Source: Lachnospiraceae bacterium
GTDB taxonomy: Bacteria; Bacillota; Clostridia; Lachnospirales; Lachnospiraceae
Length of the DNA stretch: 64,000 bases
NCBI GenBank assembly: GCA_002892395.1
Contig: NBBL01000001.1
Coordinates: 186,589-250,588, forward strand
Reading direction: 5' to 3'
How positions within the stretch are numbered: the first letter of the stretch is position 1; the number at the start of each line of letters is the position of its first letter. The notes beneath the pieces were generated by a model. It was not told where the DNA came from, did no database searches, and saw nothing but the letters and a program-made list of their open reading frames with translations. The position numbers were made by a program, and so were the translations under genes. This document shows positions 15,768-22,067 of the stretch, one piece after another.

Positions 15768-16726
15768 TGGAAGCTCGCAATCCCGGAAAGAGGACCTGTC
15801 AGGACCACCTCCTCCGCATAAAGCACCGGACCGTATCCTCCGTATTCCCGTCTCTTTTCATTCTTTATTTTCGCGCGAAGCTTTACCCAATCTCCGCTCT
15901 TCAGGCGTTCTGCTCCGGCATAGCGGCAGAGCCATCCGCAAAACTGGATATCCGCCTCACAGCAGGTCATGACTCGGCGGCCGGGCACAAACAAATTCTT
16001 TGGCGCATTATGCGGTCGCATCACTTGAGCGGTCAATTCCACCTCTTTTCCGTCGTAGCGCTCCGGTCGATCCATGGAGTCAACATAAAAAGTCGCAAAC
16101 ATCTGAGGCTCGATCTGCAGGTGCTCCGCCTTGATATCATAAGGGAGCTCAATGTTGAAATCCCCGCGGATCTCCCCCTGTTCCCCCTCAAAGACGATCT
16201 CGGCGCCAGGGGCCATGGCCCGAAGAGAGAAATAATAGGATCCCAGCTTTTCCTCCGGGATTCCGTCTGCCCGATTACAAATCACCAGCTCCGTATTTTT
16301 CAGCATCGGCCCCATGTAGGGACGCATATTCTTAAGATAAAGCTCCAGAGTGGACGCATCAAACAGGCTGACCTGCTGATTCAAAAACCAGAGATCCGGC
16401 AGCTTCAGCGCATCCTGCATCCACATCCCGTTCCACTCAATCAGGACACGTTCCGGGTGAAATTCCTCCGACAGCGCCCTCAGCTTCTCTTCCGTCACCT
16501 CCTCAAGGCGCTCCATAAAGACACCTGCCGTCTTTGTCTTTTTAAGAAAGGCGTCGTCATACTCCTCATCGCCCTCCTCGCAGACAATGAGAAGAGTCGT
16601 TCCTTCCGTCTGAAAATAGGCCTGTTCCATTGTAAATTTCAGAAATTTTGTTTTTCCCGCTTCCAAAAAACCATTGATTAAAAAGACCGGAATGCGATCC
16701 TCCTGGTCGGTATTGTTATCTGCCAT
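15764..16726 (-). CDS. CobW-like GTPase fused to a YcgQ/TIGR03943-like domain
   Basis: A 320-residue protein. Residues 11-~190 follow the COG0523 GTPase layout: Walker A as GFLEAGKTKFL, a degenerate IEWNGMW where relatives have IExSG, and CNRADG in place of NKxD. The metal-binding CxCC motif of COG0523 proteins is absent. The C-terminal ~120 residues (FYVDSMDRPERYDGKEVEL, VMTCCEADIQFCGW, SGDWVKLRAKI) resemble the second half of YcgQ/TIGR03943 proteins, which are encoded with zinc-linked CobW genes in Bacilli. It starts one base after the His-rich GTPase gene. It is probably an accessory partner in metal handling. Confidence 0.7.
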   Translation of the reverse strand: MADNNTDQEDRIPVFLINGFLEAGKTKFLKFTMEQAYFQTEGTTLLIVCEEGDEEYDDAFLKKTKTAGVFMERLEEVTEEKLRALSEEFHPERVLIEWNGMWMQDALKLPDLWFLNQQVSLFDASTLELYLKNMRPYMGPMLKNTELVICNRADGIPEEKLGSYYFSLRAMAPGAEIVFEGEQGEIRGDFNIELPYDIKAEHLQIEPQMFATFYVDSMDRPERYDGKEVELTAQVMRPHNAPKNLFVPGRRVMTCCEADIQFCGWLCRYAGAERLKSGDWVKLRAKIKNEKRREYGGYGPVLYAEEVVLTGPLSGIASFQ

Positions 16727-16727
16727 A

Positions 16728-17870
16728 TCACGCCTTGAACTCCTTCTCCAACATCGCTTCTTTCAGGTCCACCCCGATCACACACACCTTTCCGGTGTAA
16801 TCCGGCGCTCCGAAGCGCACATCCACCTCTCCCGGAACCAGATCAAAATAGAACCATTCCTTTTGATCCTTGGATTGCAGCATGCCCTTGCAGCGGATCA
16901 CCGTTCCGAATTCCTCTGTCTCCGACATGCGGCTCAGGACGGCCCGCAGGTGCTCCTCCGTGATGGGGGGAAGCTGCTCCATTCCCCAGCTCTCAAACAC
17001 CTCGTCTGCATCATGACCGTGGTGATCGTGATGACAATGGGCGTGGCAGTGCTCCCCGTGGTGATGGTGCTCCTCGCCGTGGCAGTGATCCTGGTCATGG
17101 TGGTGCCCCTCGCCGTGGTGATGCTCCTCGCCGTGGCTGTGCTCCTCGTGGTGGTGATGCTCCTCGCCGTGGCTGTGCTCCTCGTGGTGGTGATGCTCCT
17201 CGCCGTGGCTGTGCTCCCCGTCATGGTGGTGCTCCTCCACTTCCTGCAGGAGCTCTGTCTTCAAATCCACCGGCTTCTCCAGAATTTCCAGAAGTCTCTG
17301 TCCGCTCAGCTCAGAAATCGGTGTCGTAATCACGGCAGCGGTGGGATTGATCTCTCGGATCAGAGCCACCGCCTCCTCAATCTGCTTCTGATCCGCCACA
17401 TCGGTTCTGGACAAGACAATCGTAGTCGCAAACTGAATCTGATTCCGGTAAAACTCCCCAAAATTTTTCAGATACATTTTGCATTTTTTTACATCTGCCA
17501 CCGTCACAGCCGAATTGCTCAGAACCCCCAGTTCCTCCTCGACACCGGCTACCGCCCGCATCACATCCGACAGCTTTCCTACGCCGCTGGGCTCAATGAT
17601 AATGCGATCCGGCTCATACCTGCTCAAAATTTCTCTCAGCGAGGCGGAAAAATCGCCCACCAGAGAGCAGCAGATGCAGCCTGAGTTCATTTCCCGAATT
17701 TCAATTCCGGCATCTTTCAAAAACCCGCCGTCAATTCCGATCTCACCAAATTCATTCTCGATGAGAACCACCTGCTCCCCCGCCACTGCTTCCTTCAGCA
17801 GCTTCTGAATCAATGTTGTCTTTCCGGCACCCAAAAATCCGGAAATCATGTCCACCTTTGTCTTAGACAT
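16728..17870 (-). CDS. His-rich COG0523 (CobW-family) metallochaperone GTPase
   Basis: A 380-residue G3E-family GTPase. Walker A GFLGAGKTT (11-19), the metal-binding GCICC (Cys 65, 67, 68), Walker B-like IIEPSGVGKL (91-100) and SRTD (154-157) in the NKxD position. A His/Glu-rich loop spans residues ~213-286 with 12-residue repeats. The C-terminal CobW_C domain follows. Relatives deliver Zn, Co, Ni or Mn to client enzymes using GTP; the His loop suggests zinc or nickel storage, but the metal is an inference. The ATG at 17870 has SD AAGGG. It is 81 nt downstream of the Gx-transporter gene. Confidence 0.88.
   Translation of the reverse strand: MSKTKVDMISGFLGAGKTTLIQKLLKEAVAGEQVVLIENEFGEIGIDGGFLKDAGIEIREMNSGCICCSLVGDFSASLREILSRYEPDRIIIEPSGVGKLSDVMRAVAGVEEELGVLSNSAVTVADVKKCKMYLKNFGEFYRNQIQFATTIVLSRTDVADQKQIEEAVALIREINPTAAVITTPISELSGQRLLEILEKPVDLKTELLQEVEEHHHDGEHSHGEEHHHHEEHSHGEEHHHHEEHSHGEEHHHGEGHHHDQDHCHGEEHHHHGEHCHAHCHHDHHGHDADEVFESWGMEQLPPITEEHLRAVLSRMSETEEFGTVIRCKGMLQSKDQKEWFYFDLVPGEVDVRFGAPDYTGKVCVIGVDLKEAMLEKEFKA
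17121..17228. repeat. 36-bp tandem repeat in the His-rich loop
   Basis: Three head-to-tail 36-bp units starting at 17121, 17157 and 17193 encode 12-residue EEHSHGEEHHHH-type units. The third copy has diverged at its end. Flanking sequence is degenerate repeat. Copy number is likely to vary between strains. Confidence 0.85.
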
Positions 17871-17951
17871 TGCTTTTCCCTTCCCATTCCTTGTTTTATT
17901 CATGATTGCTGCGCCCATATCAGACGCTTTTCAAAATAACAGACCTGATTC

Positions 17952-18476
17952 TTACCGTTCCGGTTCCCTGCCTGCGGATCTCGGCAGACGCTTCAACACT
18001 TCTCCCGCCAGCATGCCGATCAAGGCGCCTGTGACAGTGCCCGCCATCAGCAAAACGGGAAAGTACCAGAACACGCCTGTCGTTTTCACCACAAAGGCCG
18101 CAGCTCCAAGCTGCCCGATGTTATGCGCAATTCCGCCGAATATGCTGACCCCTGCCTCACCAAACCACCCGCTTTTTTCCGCGGCAATCATGCAGATCAG
18201 GCTGCATGCCGCACCTGCCATGGAATAGAGCAGCGCCGCCATATTTCCGAAGGTGAATCCCACCAGTACAACGCGAACGAAAGACAGGAGAACAGCCTCC
18301 TGTTCCCCCAAGCGGTACATGGCGATCACCGTGACCAGATTGGCCAGTCCCAGTTTGACTCCGGGAACGCCGATGGAAATCGGAAGCAGGGTCTCAATAT
18401 AGCCCATCAGCATTGCGAGGGCGGTCAATACGCCAAACAAAGCAACCGATCTGCTGCGCTCTTTTCCTCGTTTCAT
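17952..18476 (-). CDS. Gx transporter-family (Hpre_diP_synt_I, ECF-S-like) membrane protein
   Basis: A 174-residue protein with about five membrane spans, of the family misnamed heptaprenyl diphosphate synthase component I (PF07456), now seen as ECF-type S-component-like. Typical blocks are ALFGVLTALAMLMGYIETLLP, GVKLGLANLVTVIAMY and GFTFGNMAALLYSMAGA. The substrate is unknown. No ECF A or T subunit gene lies nearby. The ATG at 18476 lies after the 18500-18533 hairpin. It is followed by the His-rich GTPase gene, which fits a role in uptake of a metal or cofactor, but the gap of 81 nt leaves co-transcription unproven. Confidence 0.75.
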   Translation of the reverse strand: MKRGKERSRSVALFGVLTALAMLMGYIETLLPISIGVPGVKLGLANLVTVIAMYRLGEQEAVLLSFVRVVLVGFTFGNMAALLYSMAGAACSLICMIAAEKSGWFGEAGVSIFGGIAHNIGQLGAAAFVVKTTGVFWYFPVLLMAGTVTGALIGMLAGEVLKRLPRSAGREPER

Positions 18477-18499
18477 TCTTTTCCCTGAACATAAGACAG

Positions 18500-18533
18500 A
18501 AAAGCAGAAGGCACGGCCCCGACGAGCCATGCC
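18500..18533 (-). terminator. Terminator after asp23
   Basis: GGCATGGC / GCCGTGCC stem (one G-U pair) with an 8-nt loop, then a U-rich tract (TTCTGCTTTT) on the minus strand, eight bases after the asp23 stop. Confidence 0.65.
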
Positions 18534-18540
18534 GACTGTA

Positions 18541-18909
18541 TCAATCGATATTTACGCCCGCGATCTGAATATTGACGTCAAGAACCTTAAGCCCGGTCAT
18601 GTTCTCGATCGCATTCAGCACTCGTTCCTGTACCTTTTTGCTGACCTCCGGAATGCTGTAATTATACTTCACATTCAGCGAAAGATTGACAGATACGTGT
18701 TCCTCCGTCACCTCCACCTTGACGCCTCTCGACAGGTTTTTCATCCCGAGCCTTGCCACCAGATCATTTGTGATATTTCCGGCCATGGAATCGACTCCTT
18801 CGACCTCCGTCGCCGCCAGACCTGCAATCACCGCCACCACATCATTTGCGATGCAGACCTCTCCGATCCGATCTCTCGCTTCGCTCTTCCTCATTTCCTC
18901 GTTGTCCAT
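18541..18909 (-). CDS. Asp23/Gls24-family envelope stress protein
   Basis: A 122-residue Asp23 protein: an N-terminal strand block GEVCIANDVVAVIAGLAATEVEGVDSM, then VKVEVTEEHVSVNLSLNVKYNYS, and a C-terminal VLDVNIQIAGV. Asp23 paralogues in Firmicutes sit at the membrane through partners and are induced by envelope stress. The ATG at 18909 has SD GGAAGGAG; a TTG two codons earlier is less likely. It is the last gene of the comEA-regulator-rlmH run. Confidence 0.88.
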   Translation of the reverse strand: MDNEEMRKSEARDRIGEVCIANDVVAVIAGLAATEVEGVDSMAGNITNDLVARLGMKNLSRGVKVEVTEEHVSVNLSLNVKYNYSIPEVSKKVQERVLNAIENMTGLKVLDVNIQIAGVNID

Positions 18910-18976
18910 ACTCAACTCCTTCCAGACGCAGAAACAACAGACTTATTATACCAGAACGATCAAAGGATTCCTAGTG

Positions 18977-19456
18977 TCACTTGTGATACGGAGCATGGGT
19001 TCGAATGCGATAGCTTCGGTAAAGCTGCTCCAAAAGAATCACCCGCATCAGCTGATGTGGAAAGGTCATATCCGAGAAGCTGAGCCGGTAATCCGCCCGC
19101 GACAAAACCGCAGGAGACAAGCCCAGCGAGCCTCCGATGATAAAGCTGATATCGCTCCCCCCGATTTGCTCCCATGACGCATGGGCGGCAGAAAATGCCT
19201 CAGAGGAAAGGTGCTCACCCCGCAGATCCAGTGCGACGCAGAAGCTGCGGTCCCGCAGCCGCAAGAGAATCCGCTTTCCTTCCTTTTCCTTGATCTGACA
19301 CGCCAGGGAAGCGGGGGCCTTGTCAGGAGTCTTTTCATCCTTGACTTCAATGAGCTCCAGACGGCAGTAGGCAGAGAGTCGCTTTCCATATTCAGAAACC
19401 GCATCCCGCCAGTACCTCTCCTTCAGTCCGCCGACTGCAATGACCGTCACATTCAT
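18977..19456 (-). CDS. rlmH: 23S rRNA (pseudouridine1915-N3)-methyltransferase RlmH
   Basis: 159 residues, the exact usual length of RlmH. It is a SPOUT methyltransferase that acts on assembled 70S ribosomes. The knot region is visible in ISFIIGGSLGLSP and the C-terminal SFSDMTFPHQLMRVILLEQLYR-type block with RIRTHAPYHK at the end. The ATG overlaps the stop of the response regulator gene as ATGA, which fixes the start and indicates coupled translation. Confidence 0.95.
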   Translation of the reverse strand: MNVTVIAVGGLKERYWRDAVSEYGKRLSAYCRLELIEVKDEKTPDKAPASLACQIKEKEGKRILLRLRDRSFCVALDLRGEHLSSEAFSAAHASWEQIGGSDISFIIGGSLGLSPAVLSRADYRLSFSDMTFPHQLMRVILLEQLYRSYRIRTHAPYHK

Positions 19457-20154
19457 TCGATCACCCGGAAATAATATCCCACACCCCACTTGGTGTGGAC
19501 ATAGCGAGGTGCGCTGGGAGAAGGCTCAATCTTTTCCCGCAGTCTCCGCACGTGTACATCCACCGTCCGCTCGTCTCCCGCCTCCTGCGCCCGGCTGCCC
19601 CACACCAGGGAAAGGAGCCTTTCCCTGCTGAAAACCTTATCGGGATTCGTGATCAGAAGCTCCAGAATATCGAATTCCTTTGCTGTCAGGTTGACCTCCC
19701 GTTCTCCCAGCATCACCCGCCTGCTGTCAATGTCAAGCCGAAGATCCCCCGCCTTCAGAACGTGCCCCTCCTCTTTGTTTTTCTCCTGAATCTTCTGATC
19801 TCTGCGAAGAATCGCTTTGATTCTTGCCTTGACTTCCAAAATATTAAAGGGCTTGGTAATGTAGTCATCTGCACCGTATTCCAGCCCGAGGATCTTGTCC
19901 ATATCGCTTCCCTTTGCCGTCAGCATGATAATCGGAACCTCCGAAAATTCCCGAATGGCCTGACAGACCTCCATGCCATCCCGCTTGGGAAGCATAACAT
20001 CCAGCAGAATCATGTCATACGCCTTTTCCCTGGCTTTTGCGATCGCTTCCTCCCCGTCGTAAGCGCTGTCAACCTCCATGCCGTCCTGCTCAAGACTGAA
20101 CCGGATCCCCTTTATGATCAGTTTTTCATCATCGACGACCAACACCTTTATCAT
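19453..20154 (-). CDS. OmpR-family response regulator, WalR-like orphan
   Basis: A 233-residue regulator. The receiver domain has the acidic pocket DDE at 8-10, the phospho-acceptor Asp at 52 (LLDVMLP), the MLTAKG switch Thr and the Lys in ITKPF. The OmpR/PhoB winged-helix domain follows, with VNLTAKEFDILELLITNP, DERTVDVHVRRLREKI and TKWGVGYYF. No histidine kinase gene is adjacent. Downstream rlmH matches the gene that ends the walRK region in Bacilli, so this may be a relic of that locus or use a distant kinase. Targets are unknown. Confidence 0.88.
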   Translation of the reverse strand: MIKVLVVDDEKLIIKGIRFSLEQDGMEVDSAYDGEEAIAKAREKAYDMILLDVMLPKRDGMEVCQAIREFSEVPIIMLTAKGSDMDKILGLEYGADDYITKPFNILEVKARIKAILRRDQKIQEKNKEEGHVLKAGDLRLDIDSRRVMLGEREVNLTAKEFDILELLITNPDKVFSRERLLSLVWGSRAQEAGDERTVDVHVRRLREKIEPSPSAPRYVHTKWGVGYYFRVIE

Positions 20155-20198
20155 CTGCCAAAATCCCCCCCTGCTTCCTCCCGTGCCGCTGCTCTTTG

Positions 20199-20948
20199 CT
20201 ACTCGGTCACAATCCGATCCCTGATTTTTTCAAAACCCTTGTCCTTGATGCCGGGAACCTGCTTCATTTCCTCTACGTTCTTAAACCCTCCGTGCTCGCT
20301 GCGATAGCGAAGAATCCGCTCCGCCTTCTGTGCACCGATTCCCGGAAGCGTCTCCAGAAGCTTCTGATCTGCCGTGTTGATGTTGACCCTCGCTCCGGCA
20401 TCCGACTGCGACGGATCTGCCCCGGACCGCAAGTCCGCATTCTGCCCGAATGTGGGAATTTCCGCTCCTCTTGCCTGTTCTTTTCTCTCTTCCCATTCTG
20501 CCTGATCCGGGACATAAATCATCGCGCCGTCCCGGAGCGGTTCCGCCAAATTCAGGGCCTCCTTCGCCGCTTGCTCTGTCAATCCTCCGGCCCGCTCCAG
20601 CACATGCGCCACCCGCTCCCCCTCTTCAAAGGAATAGAGATCCGGGCGTCCGACTGCCCCGCAGACATACACGTAACAGGACGGAGCCGGCTCCTCCCTC
20701 TCTGAACCTGATGCTTCCGATTCCGGTTCGACGGGATTTGCCTCTCCCCCCGTCTCATCGGATTTTGTCCCATCGAAAGCCGCTTCAGCTCCGGCCTCCT
20801 GTTGGAATGCTTCCGTCAGAAGGTGGGCTTCCTCTCTCCCGCAAGCCCCCAAAAACCCGCTGAATCCGAGAAACAGAGGGAACAAAAAAAGGGTGAAGCG
20901 CCCAAGTTGTTTTCTGATGCCGTTTTTAAAAGTTTCGATACGTTTCAA
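20199..20948 (-). CDS. comEA: ComEA-like DNA-binding lipoprotein
   Basis: A 249-residue protein. It has a signal peptide with a plausible lipobox (FSGFLGAC), an acidic linker, a SLBB domain (CYVYVCGAVGRPDLYSFEEG, VAHVLERAGGLT) and a C-terminal helix-hairpin-helix (VNINTADQKLLETLPGIGAQKAERI, QVPGIKDKGFEKIRD). ComEA binds incoming DNA at the outer membrane face during transformation. The start is a TTG at 20948 with a strong SD (AAGGGAGG), and no in-frame ATG lies before the signal peptide. Lipid anchoring instead of a plain membrane anchor is unusual. comEC is not in the window. Confidence 0.85.
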   Translation of the reverse strand: MKRIETFKNGIRKQLGRFTLFLFPLFLGFSGFLGACGREEAHLLTEAFQQEAGAEAAFDGTKSDETGGEANPVEPESEASGSEREEPAPSCYVYVCGAVGRPDLYSFEEGERVAHVLERAGGLTEQAAKEALNLAEPLRDGAMIYVPDQAEWEERKEQARGAEIPTFGQNADLRSGADPSQSDAGARVNINTADQKLLETLPGIGAQKAERILRYRSEHGGFKNVEEMKQVPGIKDKGFEKIRDRIVTE

Positions 20949-20988
20949 AGCAGCCTCCCTTCCGGAACGCTGCCGAGCCTGCCTCTTT

Positions 20989-21017
20989 ATTCTATATAAA
21001 TTTCCGCCTGTTTACAA
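20989..21017 (-). promoter_or_regulatory. comEA promoter
   Basis: TTGTAA, a 17-nt spacer and TAGAAT on the minus strand, about 40 nt before the TTG start. Confidence 0.55.
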
Positions 21018-21035
21018 TATCAGGACAGCGGTATT

Positions 21036-21911
21036 TTACAATTCACGCAGTCGCTTTGCGGCAATCAGAAGATGCTTGGCCAAAACGGAGGTGGTCACGG
21101 CGCCGATTCCCCCCGGAACCGGCGTCAGTGCGCCGGCCTTTTTCCTGACGCCGATTTCATCCACATCGCCGCAGAGCATGCCGTTTTGATCCACATTGAT
21201 TCCCACATCCAGCACAACACAGCCCTGGGAAACACAGCTTTCATCGATAAGTCTCGGCCTTCCCGCCGCCACAGCCAGGATCTCGGCCTTTTGGCACTCG
21301 GCGGGAAGATCCCCTGTCTGAGTGTGACAGATGGTAACCGTGGCATTCTCCTTCAGTAAAAGCATGGCGAGCGTTCGCCCTACCACCAGGCTTCTTCCCA
21401 CCACAACCGCACGTCTTCCCTCAATCGGAATGTGATAGGCCTTCAGCGTCTCAATGACCGCTTCCGCCGTGCAAGGCGCAAAGCCCCTTTCCTCCCCGGC
21501 AAAAACCCGGGAGATGTTCACCGGGGAAATGCCGTCCAAATCCTTGTCCGGATCAATGGCCTCATCCGCCAGATTTGCGCGGATCTGCGGCGGAAGCGGC
21601 TTCAGCAGAAGAATGCCGTCGATGGACGGATTTCGATTGATTTTACGGAACGCCTCAAAAAAATCCGGCTCTGACACATCCTCCGGAAACAGAAACTGCT
21701 TTGCTTTCAGACCAAACTGCTCCATTCGTTTCATGGCCCCTCTCTCATAGGAAAGCTGCTCTCCTCTTTCCCCGAGACGCACGACCCCAAGGGTGGGAAC
21801 ATAGCCGTCCAGCTCCTGCAAAAGCCGCTTCGACTCCTCCTTGATCCTCTTTGCCGCCAGACTTCCCAGCAGCTCCCTGCAGCCTCTCTCCTCATCCCGA
21901 TCCATCCCCAT
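21036..21911 (-). CDS. folD: FolD-family methylene-THF dehydrogenase lacking cyclohydrolase residues
   Basis: A 291-residue FolD homologue. The Rossmann domain is intact: RRAVVVGRSLVVGRTLAMLLL and the C-terminal LTPVPGGIGAVTTSVLAKH. The folate/cyclohydrolase site is altered. After Tyr55 the catalytic Lys position (Tyr+4) is Ala59, with Lys only at 61. The VQLPLP motif reads LLKPLP, so the Gln is Leu103. The Asp in KDLDG (126) is kept. From work on human and bacterial FolD, loss of Lys and Gln abolishes cyclohydrolase while dehydrogenase can remain. SD GAGGAG. It is divergent from argG. Confidence 0.88.
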   Translation of the reverse strand: MGMDRDEERGCRELLGSLAAKRIKEESKRLLQELDGYVPTLGVVRLGERGEQLSYERGAMKRMEQFGLKAKQFLFPEDVSEPDFFEAFRKINRNPSIDGILLLKPLPPQIRANLADEAIDPDKDLDGISPVNISRVFAGEERGFAPCTAEAVIETLKAYHIPIEGRRAVVVGRSLVVGRTLAMLLLKENATVTICHTQTGDLPAECQKAEILAVAAGRPRLIDESCVSQGCVVLDVGINVDQNGMLCGDVDEIGVRKKAGALTPVPGGIGAVTTSVLAKHLLIAAKRLREL

Positions 21912-21941
21912 CTATTCTCCTCGTTTCCGTCAATTTTAATC

Positions 21942-21950
21942 ATTTTAACA
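21942..21950 (-). promoter_or_regulatory. Extended -10 promoter of folD
   Basis: TGTTAAAAT on the minus strand, about 30 nt before the folD ATG. No clear -35 is seen. Confidence 0.4.
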
Positions 21951-21995
21951 CAACACCGACCATTTTGTTTGTCTTATTTGCTCCTGCAAAAGTTA

Positions 21996-22024
21996 TTGCA
22001 TTTCCATGCGTAAAGATGTATATT
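21996..22024 (+). promoter_or_regulatory. argG promoter
   Basis: TTGCAT, a 17-nt spacer and TATATT on the plus strand. The ARG-box-like palindrome begins two bases downstream of the -10. Confidence 0.5.
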
Positions 22025-22025
22025 T

Positions 22026-22041
22026 ATGAAAAGATTTTCAT
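22026..22041 (+). promoter_or_regulatory. ARG-box-like operator at the argG start point
   Basis: ATGAAAAGATTTTCAT, a perfect 7+2+7 palindrome close to the ArgR/AhrC consensus (TGAATxxxxATTCA). It covers the predicted transcription start, as expected for arginine repression. Confidence 0.65.
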
Positions 22042-22067
22042 CTCAAGCCAACTGAAAGGGGTCTCCC

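Noticed and set aside
15719-16681. A 320-codon plus-strand frame opposite the CobW-YcgQ fusion gene
   Set aside because: No motif or ribosome site. The minus strand shows Walker A and operon coupling at both ends.
16674-17684. A 336-codon plus-strand frame with long hydrophobic runs, looking like a membrane protein
   Set aside because: It is the antisense of the His-rich GTPase; GTG/ATG runs opposite His/Glu codons give Val, Met and Leu. The minus strand has all GTPase motifs.
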